From contig CAVVPS010000016.1 of NCBI GenBank assembly GCA_963750195.1, forward strand, positions 124,001 to 188,000: a DNA stretch of 64,000 nt, written 5' to 3'. Under the pieces are notes generated by a model. That model saw nothing but the letters and a program-made list of their open reading frames with translations, did no database searches and was not told where the DNA came from. Below, piece after piece: positions 37,413 through 45,831 of this stretch. Position 1 is the stretch's first letter. Every line of letters begins with the position of its first letter. Made by a program: the position numbers and the translations under genes. This stretch comes from AP-15 sp963750195. GTDB taxonomy: Bacteria > Pseudomonadota > Alphaproteobacteria > ATCC43930 > CGMCC-115725.

Positions 37413-39362
37413 CTACCCGGCCTTATTGACCCGCATATACCACTCGACCAGACGGCGGACCTGACGCTCGGTGTAGCCGCGCGCCACCATTCGCTCGAGA
37501 AAGTCGGCATGCTTTTTCTCGGTCTCGCTGTCCTTCTTGGAGCCAAAGCTGATCACCGGCAGCAGATCCTCGACCTGTGAGAACATGCGCCGCTCGATCA
37601 CCTCGCGCAACTTCTCGTACGAGGTCCAGGACGGGTTGCGCCCGGAGTTGGCAGCACGCGCCCGTAATGCGAACTTGACGACTTCGTTGCGGAAGTCCTT
37701 GGGGTTGGCGATCCCGGCTGGCTTCTCGATCTTCGAGAGCTCCTGGTTCAGAAGTTCGCGATTCATCAGCTGGCCGGTGTCAGGATCCTTGTAGTCCGAA
37801 TCCTCGATCCACGCATCGGCATAGGCGACGTAGCGGTCGAACAGGTTCTGGCCATAATCGGAATACGATTCGAGATAGGCTTTCTGGATCTCGTGACCGA
37901 TGAACTCGGCATAGCGCGGCGCCAGTTCAGCCTTGATAAAGTTAAGATACTTCTTCTCGACGTCATCGGGAAACTGCTCACGCCAGATCGCCTGCTCGAG
38001 CACGTACATCAGATGGACGGGGTCGGCCGCCACCTCTTGAGTGTCGAAATTGAAGGTGCTCGAAAGCACTTTGAAGGCAAAGCGGGTTGAAATGCCGTCC
38101 ATACCCTCGTCGACTCCGGCCGCGTCCCGGTATTCCTGCCCGGATTTTGCGCGCGGATCGGTATCCTTTAGGCTCTCGCCGTCATAAACCCGCATCTTTG
38201 AATGCAAATTCGAATTCTCATGCGGCTTTAGCCGAGACAGCACGCTGAACCGCGACAGAATATCCAACGTCGACGGCGCACAGGGCGCACTAGCCAGCTC
38301 GCTGTTCTGCAGCAGCTTCTCGTAGATTTTCCGCTCCTCGGTCGAGCGCAGGCAATACGGCACCTTGATAACGGAAATACGGTCGATGAAGGCTTCGTTG
38401 TTCTTGTTGTTCTTGAAAGTCTGCCACTCAGCCTCGTTCGAATGCGCCAGCACGATGCCCTGATAGGGAATGCCGCCGATATTCTCGGAGCCGACGTAAT
38501 TGCCTTCCTGCGTCGAGGTCAGCAGCGGGTGCAGCATCTTGATCGGGGCCTTGAACATCTCGACGAATTCGAGCAGGCCCTGGGTCGTGCGGTTCAGCCC
38601 GCCCGAATAGGAATAGGCGTCCGGGTCGTTCTGACTGAAAAACTCGAGCTTACGGATATCGACCTTGCCGACGAGGCTCGAGACGTCCTGGTTGTTCTCG
38701 TCGCCCGGCTCGGTCTTGGAAATGCAGATCTGCTTGAGCCGCGAGGGCTGCAGGCGGACGACGGTGAATTTGGTAATGTCGCCGCCGAACTCCTCGAGCC
38801 GTTTGACCGCCCAAGGCGAGATCGTGCCGGTCAGCCGGCGTTGCGGGACGCCATAGCGGCTTTCAAGTTCGGCGCCCAGCGTCACCGGGTCGAACAACCC
38901 GAGGGGGCTTTCGAACACCGGACTGATCTCCTTACCGGCCTTCAGCACATAGACCGGCTCTTTCTCCATCAGCTGTTTCAGCCGTTCGGCGAGCGAGGAT
39001 TTGCCGCCGCCAACTGGGCCCAGCAAATAAACGATCTGCTTGCGTTCCTCGAGCCCTTGCGCGGCGTGCCGGAAGAACCCGACGATCCGCTCGATCGTTT
39101 CCTCCATCCCGAAGAAATCCGCGAACTCCGGATAGACCTTGATCGTGCGATTCATGAAGATGCGGCCGAGGCGCCCATCCTGGCTCGTATCGATCATCGC
39201 GGGCTCGCCGATCGCCTTGAGCATGCGTTCGGCCGCACCAGCATAGAACGAGGGATCGTCCGAGCATTTCCGCAGATAGTCCTCTAGCGAAAGCTCTACT
39301 TCCCGCCGGGTGTCGTACAACCGTGAATAGAGCCCAAAAATTCCGTCGTCGTCGAATCTCAT
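37413..39362 (-). CDS. prkA: PrkA family serine protein kinase (YeaG-like)
   Basis: The 649-residue protein has an AAA-type ATPase domain with Walker A GPVGGGKSSLAERLK and a C-terminal PrkA domain ending RLVEWYMRVNKAG. Family text includes NRTIKVYPEFADFFGMEETI and AHSNEAEWQTFKNNKNNEAF. PrkA proteins are described as serine kinases or AAA+ proteases linked to sporulation and nitrogen or stationary-phase stress. It leads the prkA-DUF444-spoVR operon. A candidate sigma-54 promoter lies about 210 bases upstream, consistent with sigma-54 control of yeaG in E. coli. Confidence 0.94.
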   Translation of the reverse strand: MRFDDDGIFGLYSRLYDTRREVELSLEDYLRKCSDDPSFYAGAAERMLKAIGEPAMIDTSQDGRLGRIFMNRTIKVYPEFADFFGMEETIERIVGFFRHAAQGLEERKQIVYLLGPVGGGKSSLAERLKQLMEKEPVYVLKAGKEISPVFESPLGLFDPVTLGAELESRYGVPQRRLTGTISPWAVKRLEEFGGDITKFTVVRLQPSRLKQICISKTEPGDENNQDVSSLVGKVDIRKLEFFSQNDPDAYSYSGGLNRTTQGLLEFVEMFKAPIKMLHPLLTSTQEGNYVGSENIGGIPYQGIVLAHSNEAEWQTFKNNKNNEAFIDRISVIKVPYCLRSTEERKIYEKLLQNSELASAPCAPSTLDILSRFSVLSRLKPHENSNLHSKMRVYDGESLKDTDPRAKSGQEYRDAAGVDEGMDGISTRFAFKVLSSTFNFDTQEVAADPVHLMYVLEQAIWREQFPDDVEKKYLNFIKAELAPRYAEFIGHEIQKAYLESYSDYGQNLFDRYVAYADAWIEDSDYKDPDTGQLMNRELLNQELSKIEKPAGIANPKDFRNEVVKFALRARAANSGRNPSWTSYEKLREVIERRMFSQVEDLLPVISFGSKKDSETEKKHADFLERMVARGYTERQVRRLVEWYMRVNKAG

Positions 39363-39572
39363 GTCACACCTCAGCAGCGCCAGCGCTCAACTCATCCGCT
39401 CCCAGTAGCCGCAATGAGTGAACACCGCGCGACAAAAAAGCATCCGCCGATCCTTACAAGCCCCCGACCGCGGCTCGGCAGCCCGCGACCGTCATTCTCT
39501 AACCGGCCCGCACAGCCCGTCGCCCCCACCATGATCGTCGCCGGACGTGCATCGTTCCCCGCCAACCTCGAC

Positions 39573-39588
39573 GCAATCAGTATGCCAA
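39573..39588 (-). promoter_or_regulatory. Candidate sigma-54 promoter for prkA operon
   Basis: On the minus strand the sequence TTGGCAT-ACTGA-TTGC shows the -24 GG and -12 GC pair with exactly ten bases between them. Only one base of the core TGGCAC-N5-TTGC differs. Transcription would start near 39561, giving a 5' leader of about 200 bases before prkA at 39362. The prkA/yeaG family is known to be sigma-54 dependent in E. coli. Confidence 0.55.
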
Positions 39589-39687
39589 GGCTTTGTGGCA
39601 AGAGTGCGGACCTTGGCGATACCCTGCGACAACTGAGAAGCGGCCCACTGGCCCGTCCCGTCTGATGCGCCTCGCCATGGGATTCCG

Positions 39688-39752
39688 ACAACATGTTGTG
39701 TCTACCTTCCCAATCCCTATCAGCATATATTGGGTATCGGGAAATCCCAATA
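39688..39752. promoter_or_regulatory. Palindromes upstream of the sigma-54 promoter (possible enhancer sites)
   Basis: A perfect 12-base palindrome ACAACATGTTGT lies at 39688-39699. It is followed by alternating half-sites CCCAAT (39710-39715), TATTGGG (39728-39734) and CCCAATA (39746-39752), the last two forming a 7-base inverted repeat. They lie 100-165 bases upstream of the -24 element, the usual distance for activator binding. Which regulator would bind is unknown. Confidence 0.35.
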
Positions 39753-39976
39753 AAAATGTAGGTTAAAAATGGCGATTGTCACCCCCAGCACGCAGCGGGA
39801 GTGCGGTCGGCGCATGGCACGAATGCGAATGACCGCGGCGTTCTGCCGCAGTCCGACAAGTGGCCTCCGCCGCAACAACCGTCGCGTTTGCAACGATCGT
39901 CTTTAGTTGAGCGCGGGATCCCGCCAAGCAGTAGCAGCCGTGAACGTACCTAACGGCGGCCCTGCTGGCTTGCCGA

Positions 39977-40630
39977 TCAGGCTTCTCGTCGCTCAACACC
40001 CGGATGCACTGCGAACGCCGCTTCGGTTTTCGTCCGCACCTCGTCGAGCGTGACGCCTGGGGCCAGCTCGACCAAGGTCATCCCAGACCGGTCGATCGTG
40101 AACACGCCGAGATCGGTGATCACCGTGTCGACGACACCCTGGCCGGTTAGCGGCAGGGTGCAGCGGTGCAACAATTTCGGCTCGTCGCGGGCGGTGTGCT
40201 CCATCAGTACGATCACCCGCTTGACCCCAGCGACGAGGTCCATCGCGCCGCCCATGCCCTTGACCATACGGCCAGGGATCATCCAGTTGGCGAGATCACC
40301 GTTCTCGGCCACCTGCATCGCGCCGAGGATCGATAAGTCGATGTGCCCGCCGCGGATCATCCCAAAGGATTGAGCACTGTCGAAATAGCTCGTCGTCGGC
40401 AATTCGGTGATGGTCTGCTTGCCGGCGTTGATCAGGTCCGGGTCCTCCTCGCCCTCGAACGGAAACGGACCCATGCCGAGCATGCCGTTTTCGCTTTGCA
40501 GCTGAACCGTGATACCCGGCGGGATGAAGTTGGAAACCAGGGTCGGGATACCGATCCCGAGATTGACGTAAAAGCCGTCGTCGAGTTCGGCCGCGGCGCG
40601 GCGCGCCATTTCGTCGCGTGACCAGGGCAT
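39977..40630 (-). CDS. scoB: 3-oxoacid (succinyl-CoA:acetoacetate) CoA-transferase subunit B
   Basis: The 217-residue subunit starts MPWSRDEMARRAAAEL. It carries the catalytic glutamate in the family motif LQSENGMLGMGP, plus YVNLGIGIPTLVSNF and KGMGGAMDLVAGVKRVIV. The enzyme moves CoA between succinyl-CoA and acetoacetate or another 3-oxoacid. It lies 17 bp after subunit A. The long upstream extension of the frame lies inside subunit A and is not used. A link with PHB/acetoacetate metabolism is plausible, given phaA-phaB elsewhere in the window. Confidence 0.93.
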   Translation of the reverse strand: MPWSRDEMARRAAAELDDGFYVNLGIGIPTLVSNFIPPGITVQLQSENGMLGMGPFPFEGEEDPDLINAGKQTITELPTTSYFDSAQSFGMIRGGHIDLSILGAMQVAENGDLANWMIPGRMVKGMGGAMDLVAGVKRVIVLMEHTARDEPKLLHRCTLPLTGQGVVDTVITDLGVFTIDRSGMTLVELAPGVTLDEVRTKTEAAFAVHPGVERREA

Positions 40631-40647
40631 GTTCGGGCTCCTCCTCC

Positions 40648-41352
40648 TTACTCGCCCCGCTTGCGCACCGTGCGCTGTTCGATGCGCTTCTCGAACGCAG
40701 TCGGATGCACGATCCGCTGGACGAAGATTCCGGGTGTGTGAATGTGATCGGGCTCGATCTCGCCGGGTTCGACCAGGTACTCGACTTCGGCGACGGTAAC
40801 CTGTCCCGCGGTCGCCATCACCGGGTTGAAGTTTCGCGCCGTCTTGCGGTAGACGAGGTTGCCTTCGCGGTCGCCCTTCCAAGCATGGATCAGCGACAGA
40901 TCGGCAACGAGGCCGCGCTCCATCAAATAACCCTCGCCGTCGAACTCGCGCGTTTCCTTGCCTTCGGCGATTAGGGTCCCGACCCCGGTCTTGGTGAAGA
41001 AAGCCGGGATGCCGGCGCCGCCGGCGCGGATCCGCTCCGCCAGCGTCCCTTGCGGGTTGAACTCGAGTTCGAGCTCGCCCTTCAAATATAAATCAGCGAA
41101 AAGCTTGTTCTCCCCCACGTAAGACGAAATCATCTTGCGGATCTGCCGGCTCTCGAGCAGCAGGCCGAGGCCGGCGCCGTCGATCCCGGCGTTGTTCGAG
41201 ATTACGGTCAGCCCGTCTACTTCCGAATCGCGGATCGCGGCGATCAGTTTTTCCGGTATCCCGCTAAGGCCAAACCCCCCGGCCATGATCGTCATGCCGT
41301 CGCGCAGCAGGCCGGTGAGCGCGGCCTTTGCATCGGGATAGACCTTGTTCAT
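40648..41352 (-). CDS. scoA: 3-oxoacid (succinyl-CoA:acetoacetate) CoA-transferase subunit A
   Basis: The 234-residue subunit starts MNKVYPDAKAAL with AGGAGCAAGCG before the ATG at 41352. Family motifs are the glycine-rich MAGGFGLSGIPEKLI and the segment GGAGIPAFFTKTGVGTLIAEG. It pairs with subunit B directly downstream to form the heteromeric CoA-transferase. Confidence 0.93.
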   Translation of the reverse strand: MNKVYPDAKAALTGLLRDGMTIMAGGFGLSGIPEKLIAAIRDSEVDGLTVISNNAGIDGAGLGLLLESRQIRKMISSYVGENKLFADLYLKGELELEFNPQGTLAERIRAGGAGIPAFFTKTGVGTLIAEGKETREFDGEGYLMERGLVADLSLIHAWKGDREGNLVYRKTARNFNPVMATAGQVTVAEVEYLVEPGEIEPDHIHTPGIFVQRIVHPTAFEKRIEQRTVRKRGE

Positions 41353-41914
41353 CGCTTGCTCCTGCGCCAGCTGGGTCGTTCGTGCACCGACGGATGTCCC
41401 GTGCAAGCCCGGAATATTCTACAACGTGCCGACGATATGTCATCGGCGTCGGGATTTGCCGAGTGTCAACCGCTTTCAGACCGGTCGTGAACACCATACG
41501 CAGAACTGGAACCCTTGGCCGCTGCCTCGCCTCCGGCGGCGCCTTTTTCGGCGCGGCGACACCGCCTCAATTTCACCCGCGGCCTTCATCGACGCCTATC
41601 GCCGCCTTTCGTCCGGGCAGAAAGGCGATAGGTGGGTTGACCTCCCCATTCGCGTTGCCGCCAACGTTATCGCCGACGCCACTTCCATCTTAGGTTAAAC
41701 ATCTCCCGCACCCTCTAACGTCTCTACGAGCGTCCTCTCGCCGAAATCCGGGATGGGGTCCTGTCCCGTACGACACAGCGAAGCGCGCCGACCCCGCTGG
41801 GTAGCTCCCGCTCCGGGTGGCGGCCGGCCAGCGAGCGATCCGAAAACTGCCTAGTGGCTTCTCTGGCATCGCGAGAAAATTCTTGCAACGGCAGGGCCCT
41901 CGGCCGACATTGGC
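41353..41914. other. Divergent intergenic region scoA / thi operon with a long hairpin
   Basis: No coding sequence I can support. A strong hairpin spans 41595-41632: stem CCTATCG/CGATAGG, a 3-base bulge, stem CCTTTC/GAAAGG and a 9-base loop. It is not followed by a T-run, so it is not an ordinary terminator. The rest should contain the promoters of scoA and the thi operon. Confidence 0.5.
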
Positions 41915-42014
41915 GCGAGGCTGGGGTGCCGTTCGGCCACGCTGTGGAGCGCGTGGGCGGAGCGGCTGAGATCAGACCCAATGAACCTGGCCGGGCGCGC
42001 CCGGCGAAGGGAGT
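41915..42014 (+). promoter_or_regulatory. TPP riboswitch (THI element)
   Basis: The conserved blocks of the thiamine-pyrophosphate riboswitch are present in order: GGGGTGCC (41923-41930), CTGAGA (41966-41971), ACCC (41976-41979), TGAACCTG (41982-41989), a GC-rich P4-type hairpin (GGCCGGGCGCGCCCGGC) and GCGAAGGGA (42005-42012). The last block also supplies the ribosome binding site for thiO, so TPP binding probably blocks translation initiation, as in other Gram-negative THI elements. It precedes thiO-thiS-thiG, as expected. Confidence 0.93.
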
Positions 42015-42019
42015 CCGAG

Positions 42020-43186
42020 ATTACTACGTCGATCACGTTATTCTCGCATCGCCCGAAGACCGTCGTCATCGGCGCCGGGGTCATTGGACTGGGGATTGCC
42101 TGGAGGTTGGCGCAGGCGGGATGTCCGGTCGCGGTTTATGATCGCGGCGAGGCCGGTCATGGCGCGAGCTGGGCCGCGGCCGGTATGCTCGCCGCCGCGG
42201 TGGAGACCGAGCCCGGTGAAGAAACACTGCTGGCGCTGACCCTGGAAAGTCAGCTTCTCTGGCCGGATTTCGCGCGCGAGATCGAGGCCGCTTCCGGGAT
42301 CTCGATAGGCTACCGGGACGAAGGCACGATGGTCGTGGCCCTGACCCGCGACGACGCCGAGCAGCTGCGCTTTACCTATGAGTTCCAAAGGAACCTTGGC
42401 CTTGACCTCGAATGGCTTTCGGGCACCGACGCGCGGCGGCGCGAGCCGCATATGCGCCCCGGCATCCCCGGTGCGGTGCTGAGTCCGCGCGACCATCAGG
42501 TTGACAACCGGCTGGTGGCCAGCGCCCTGTCGATTGCGGCGCAACGCTCTGGCGCGCTGCTGCACGAACACTGCAGGGTCCGCGAAGTCGAAGTTGTCAA
42601 CGGCCGCGCTCGCGCGGTCGTCACCGATCGCGGTCGCGAGCCGGCAGACATGGTCGTGTTAGCGGCCGGCGCTTGGTCGCGCGAGATCGCCGGCATCCCG
42701 ACGGCTTACCTCCCGCCGGTGCGTCCTATTAAAGGACAGATGATGGCGCTCCGCATGGACTCGGCGGCGCCACTATTGCGGCACGTAGTCTGGCTGCCGC
42801 GCGGCTACCTAGTGCCGCGCCGCGACGGACGACTAGTTATCGGCGGTACGGTCGAGGAGCGCGGCTTCGACGACAGCATGACCGCGGGCGGGCTGCTGGC
42901 GTTGCTCGAAGGCGCTTGGCGCGCGGTGCCGTCGATCGAGGAATTACCGATCGCCGAAACCTGGGTCGGCTTTCGTCCCGGCTCGCGCGACGACGCGCCG
43001 ATCCTCGGCCCCAGCGGTATCGAAGGCCTGGTGATCGCCACCGGGCATCACCGCAACGGCATCCTGTTGACTCCGGTTACCGCCGCAGTGGTCAGTGCAT
43101 ATGTGCTGAGCGGCAACCTGCCCGAGAGCGCGCTGCCGTTCGCGCCGAGCCGGTTCAGCCCTGCGCGGGCCGAGGCCGCGCAATGA
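42020..43186 (+). CDS. thiO: Glycine oxidase ThiO
   Basis: ThiO is an FAD-dependent amine oxidase that makes the iminoglycine used by ThiG for the thiazole of thiamine. The N-terminal FAD motif is VVIGAGVIGLGIAWRLAQAG, and the C-terminal FAD-binding part is GLVIATGHHRNGILLTPV. The first ATG in frame (41981) lies inside the riboswitch TGAACCTG block and cannot be the natural start. Directly after the riboswitch ribosome binding site (GAAGGGAG) the frame offers ATT at 42020 (then ACTACGTCG). This is used here; an ATG misread as ATT is also possible. The stop overlaps thiS (ATGA). Confidence 0.92.
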   Translation: MTTSITLFSHRPKTVVIGAGVIGLGIAWRLAQAGCPVAVYDRGEAGHGASWAAAGMLAAAVETEPGEETLLALTLESQLLWPDFAREIEAASGISIGYRDEGTMVVALTRDDAEQLRFTYEFQRNLGLDLEWLSGTDARRREPHMRPGIPGAVLSPRDHQVDNRLVASALSIAAQRSGALLHEHCRVREVEVVNGRARAVVTDRGREPADMVVLAAGAWSREIAGIPTAYLPPVRPIKGQMMALRMDSAAPLLRHVVWLPRGYLVPRRDGRLVIGGTVEERGFDDSMTAGGLLALLEGAWRAVPSIEELPIAETWVGFRPGSRDDAPILGPSGIEGLVIATGHHRNGILLTPVTAAVVSAYVLSGNLPESALPFAPSRFSPARAEAAQ

Positions 43187-43389
43187 TCCGGCTCAAGATC
43201 AACGGCTTTGACGAGGAGGTCGCGGCGTCGACGGTCGCCCAGCTTCTCGCCGCGCGCGGCATCGATCCCGGCGCGCGATTTCTCGCCGTCGCAGTCAACG
43301 GCGCCGTGGTGCGCCGCGCCGTCTGGGACGACGCAGCCTTGAATGCCGGCGACGCGGTCGAGATCGTTCGCCCGTTGCAGGGCGGCTGA
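43183..43389 (+). CDS. thiS: Sulfur carrier protein ThiS
   Basis: The 68-residue ubiquitin-like protein starts MIRLKINGFDEEV and ends with the required Gly-Gly (VEIVRPLQGG), the site of thiocarboxylate formation. Its ATG overlaps the thiO stop, so the two are translationally coupled. thiG follows 23 bp later. Confidence 0.95.
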   Translation: MIRLKINGFDEEVAASTVAQLLAARGIDPGARFLAVAVNGAVVRRAVWDDAALNAGDAVEIVRPLQGG

Positions 43390-43412
43390 TTTTTTCGGTT
43401 AGGATATCGTCC

Positions 43413-44186
43413 ATGAGCAGCGATCCTTTCGTCATCGCCGGCGTCACGCTTCCCTCGCGGCTGTTCGTCGGCAGCGCCCGCTACCCGAACCAGCAGGTTA
43501 TGCTCGATGCGCTCCTGGCGGGCGACCCGGCGATGGTGACGATGTCGATCCGCCGCATCAGCCTCGAAGGCTACGCCGAGAGCCTTGTCGATCTGTTGGG
43601 CGACCGCTACCGGATCCTGCCAAACACCGCCGGCTGCGTCACCGCGCGCGACGCGATCCTGACCGCCGAATTGGCGCGCGAGGCGCTGGAGACCAATTGG
43701 GTCAAGCTCGAGTTGATCGGCGACAGGGAGCTGCTCTACCCCGACGTCGAACAGCTGGTGCACGCCGCCGATGAGCTGGTGCGCAAGGGCTTCACCGTGC
43801 TGCCCTACTGCAACGAGGACCCGGTCAGCTGCCAGAAGCTCGCCGATGTCGGCTGCGCCGCGGTGATGCCATTGGGCTCGTTGATCGGCTCGGGCATGGG
43901 CATTGCCAACCCGGCCGCGATCGAGCTGATTTGCAGGCGCAGCCCGGTCCCGGTCGTGCTCGATGCCGGCATCGGTACGGCGTCCGATGCCGCCCTGGCC
44001 ATGGAGCTCGGCTGCGACGCGGTAATGATCGACACCGCGATCGCCAAATCGCACGATCCGGTGCGGATGGCGGCAGCGATGCGCGCGGCGGTCGAGGCTG
44101 GTCGCCTGGCCCGCTTGGCCGGGCGCGTTCCCAAGCAACGATTTGCGGAGCCGTCGAGCCCGCAGTTGGGTCTGGTTGGCTCCTGA
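43413..44186 (+). CDS. thiG: Thiazole synthase ThiG
   Basis: ThiG joins deoxyxylulose 5-phosphate, the ThiS thiocarboxylate and iminoglycine into the thiazole phosphate. The 257-residue barrel has the Schiff-base lysine Lys98 in NWVKLELIGD, plus PNTAGCVTARDAI, the phosphate-binding MPLGSLIGSGMGI and VVLDAGIGTASDAA. It is the last thi gene of the riboswitch-controlled set; thiE and thiC are not in the window. Confidence 0.96.
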   Translation: MSSDPFVIAGVTLPSRLFVGSARYPNQQVMLDALLAGDPAMVTMSIRRISLEGYAESLVDLLGDRYRILPNTAGCVTARDAILTAELAREALETNWVKLELIGDRELLYPDVEQLVHAADELVRKGFTVLPYCNEDPVSCQKLADVGCAAVMPLGSLIGSGMGIANPAAIELICRRSPVPVVLDAGIGTASDAALAMELGCDAVMIDTAIAKSHDPVRMAAAMRAAVEAGRLARLAGRVPKQRFAEPSSPQLGLVGS

Positions 44187-44233
44187 CCTTAGCGTTTGGA
44201 TCCGCCTCCAGAAGACCTACGAGAGCATACGGC

Positions 44234-45040
44234 GTGATCTTCGCGATCCCGCTCTATGACGACAACCCGGTCCGACGCCCGCCGGTCGTCAACTATTTCT
44301 TGATCGGGCTGTGTATCGGCGCCTTTTTATGGCAGCTCGGTCAGAACCAGCATCAGATCTTGTTCGGCTTCGGGATGATCCCGGCGGTGCTGTTTGGTTC
44401 GGCCCATCTGGCGCCATACTTGCGCGCCGTGCCGCCCTGGGCAACGGTGCTCACCAGCATGTTTTTGCATGGCGGATGGTTTCATCTGATCGGTAACATG
44501 CTGTTTTTGTGGATTTTCGGAAATAACGTCGAAGATACGCTCGGGCACACGCGCTATCTTTTTCTTTACCTGGCGAGCGGGATTGCGGCAGCGTTGGTTC
44601 AGGCGGCGTCGAGCCCGGCCTCGCATGTGCCGATGATCGGGGCGAGCGGCGCCATAGCTGGCGTGCTTGGCGGCTATTTGTTGTTGTTTCCACGAGCCAA
44701 CGTTCACGTTTTTATCTGGATTGTGATCTTTTTCCGCATCATCAACGTGCCAGCCTCGATCCTGCTTGGCTTGTGGTTTGCGATGCAGTTGGCAAGCGGG
44801 CTGGAAAGGGGACCCGGGACCCCCGGCGTGGCGTTCTGGGCGCATATCGGCGGCTTTGTCACCGGGATGATCCTCGTGACTATATTACGCCCGAGTGGTG
44901 TGACCCTGCTGCAGGCCCCGCGCAGCACGGTCTTCGCGACGGCGTATCCTGGCGCATTTGCCAGCAGCCGCCGAGCGGGTGGAGGTTCGGTGCCATCGGC
45001 CGGCCGCCCCTATCGGAAGCCGGGGAGCCCTTGGGATTGA
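44234..45040 (+). CDS. Rhomboid family intramembrane serine protease
   Basis: The 268-residue membrane protein has six or seven hydrophobic segments and the rhomboid catalytic dyad: Ser in MIGASGAIAGVLGG and His in AFWAHIGGFVTGM. It also has the conserved HGGWFHLIGNMLFLWIFGNN. The GTG at 44234 gives the family-like start IFAIPLYDDNP; the open frame runs far upstream within thiG but is not coding there. The C-terminal 40 residues are polar and probably cytoplasmic. Substrates are unknown. Confidence 0.9.
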   Translation: MIFAIPLYDDNPVRRPPVVNYFLIGLCIGAFLWQLGQNQHQILFGFGMIPAVLFGSAHLAPYLRAVPPWATVLTSMFLHGGWFHLIGNMLFLWIFGNNVEDTLGHTRYLFLYLASGIAAALVQAASSPASHVPMIGASGAIAGVLGGYLLLFPRANVHVFIWIVIFFRIINVPASILLGLWFAMQLASGLERGPGTPGVAFWAHIGGFVTGMILVTILRPSGVTLLQAPRSTVFATAYPGAFASSRRAGGGSVPSAGRPYRKPGSPWD

Positions 45041-45134
45041 TCCCCGGTCAGCGGACTGGTCTTGGCGCCGGCCCAGCGGTGCCCAGGCGAGTGCCGCTCG
45101 GTTTTCGCGCTCTGATCGGGATCCGGACGACACC

Positions 45135-45812
45135 ATGAGAGCCGCGTCGGCCGAAGATGCGGCGCTGTATGCGCCTGAAGGCCTGGCTGACGGAATCGCC
45201 GTGCTTGCGGCCGAGCCGGTCTTCGCCGCGATCTTGGAGCAGGCGGGGTCGCCGCGCTTTCGCCGCCGCCGAAACGGCTTCGGGACATTGCTGCACATCA
45301 TTCTCGAGCAGCAGGTGTCGATCGACGCCGCGGCGGCAATGCACCGCCGGTTGAGCGGGTTGTGCCGACCGCTCACGCCGGATGCGTTCCTCGCCCTCGA
45401 CGACACTATTCTGCGCGCCTGCGGCTTCAGCCGGCAAAAGATGGGGTACGCCCGTGACCTCGCCGAAAAGGTCGCCGCTGGCGAATTCGACTTCGCCCGC
45501 CTCGCCGAGGCCGATGACGAGGCCGCGCAGGCGGCACTGGTCTCGCTCAAAGGCATCGGCCGCTGGAGCGCCGAAGTCTATCTGATTTTCGTGCTGGGGC
45601 GGCCCGATATCTGGCCCGCCGCCGACCTCGGCCTGCAGATCGCGGCCGGCGAGCGGCTCGGCCTTGCAACGCGCCCACTGGAGCCCGAGCTGCGGCGTAT
45701 CGGCGAAGCCTGGCGGCCTTGGCGATCGATTGCCGCCTGCCTGTTCTGGCAATCCTATCTGCACGCCCGAGGCCGCGCCGCTCCGGTACTGGCTGCGGAA
45801 CTCTACGCTTGA
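45135..45812 (+). CDS. AlkA-like DNA-3-methyladenine glycosylase
   Basis: The 225-residue protein is an HhH-GPD base-excision glycosylase. It shows LHIILEQQVSIDAA, the helix-hairpin-helix VSLKGIGRWSAEVYLIF and the catalytic Asp in IWPAADLGLQIA. It lacks the N-terminal AlkA domain, so it is the short type. It probably removes alkylated purines. The ATG at 45135 matches the start expected for the family. Confidence 0.9.
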   Translation: MRAASAEDAALYAPEGLADGIAVLAAEPVFAAILEQAGSPRFRRRRNGFGTLLHIILEQQVSIDAAAAMHRRLSGLCRPLTPDAFLALDDTILRACGFSRQKMGYARDLAEKVAAGEFDFARLAEADDEAAQAALVSLKGIGRWSAEVYLIFVLGRPDIWPAADLGLQIAAGERLGLATRPLEPELRRIGEAWRPWRSIAACLFWQSYLHARGRAAPVLAAELYA

Positions 45813-45831
45813 TACCAGAGAGCAAGAACCC

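Larger units (their letters stand above)
39363..39976. other. 614-bp intergenic region upstream of prkA
   Basis: No convincing gene. It holds the sigma-54 promoter candidate, the palindromes listed separately and an AT-rich tract around 39722-39772. Short open frames on both strands have arginine/serine-rich shadow-like composition. Confidence 0.5.

Noticed and set aside
39392..39694. Short frames on both strands upstream of prkA
   Set aside because: Composition of random GC-rich sequence; the sigma-54 promoter candidate lies inside them.
41345..41698. 117-codon plus-strand frame upstream of the thi riboswitch
   Set aside because: The start lies antisense in scoA, composition is mixed, and it includes the hairpin at 41595-41632; no family resemblance.
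41981..42019. ATG at 41981 as start of ThiO
   Set aside because: It is part of the conserved TGAACCTG block of the TPP riboswitch, and the encoded peptide is not family-like.
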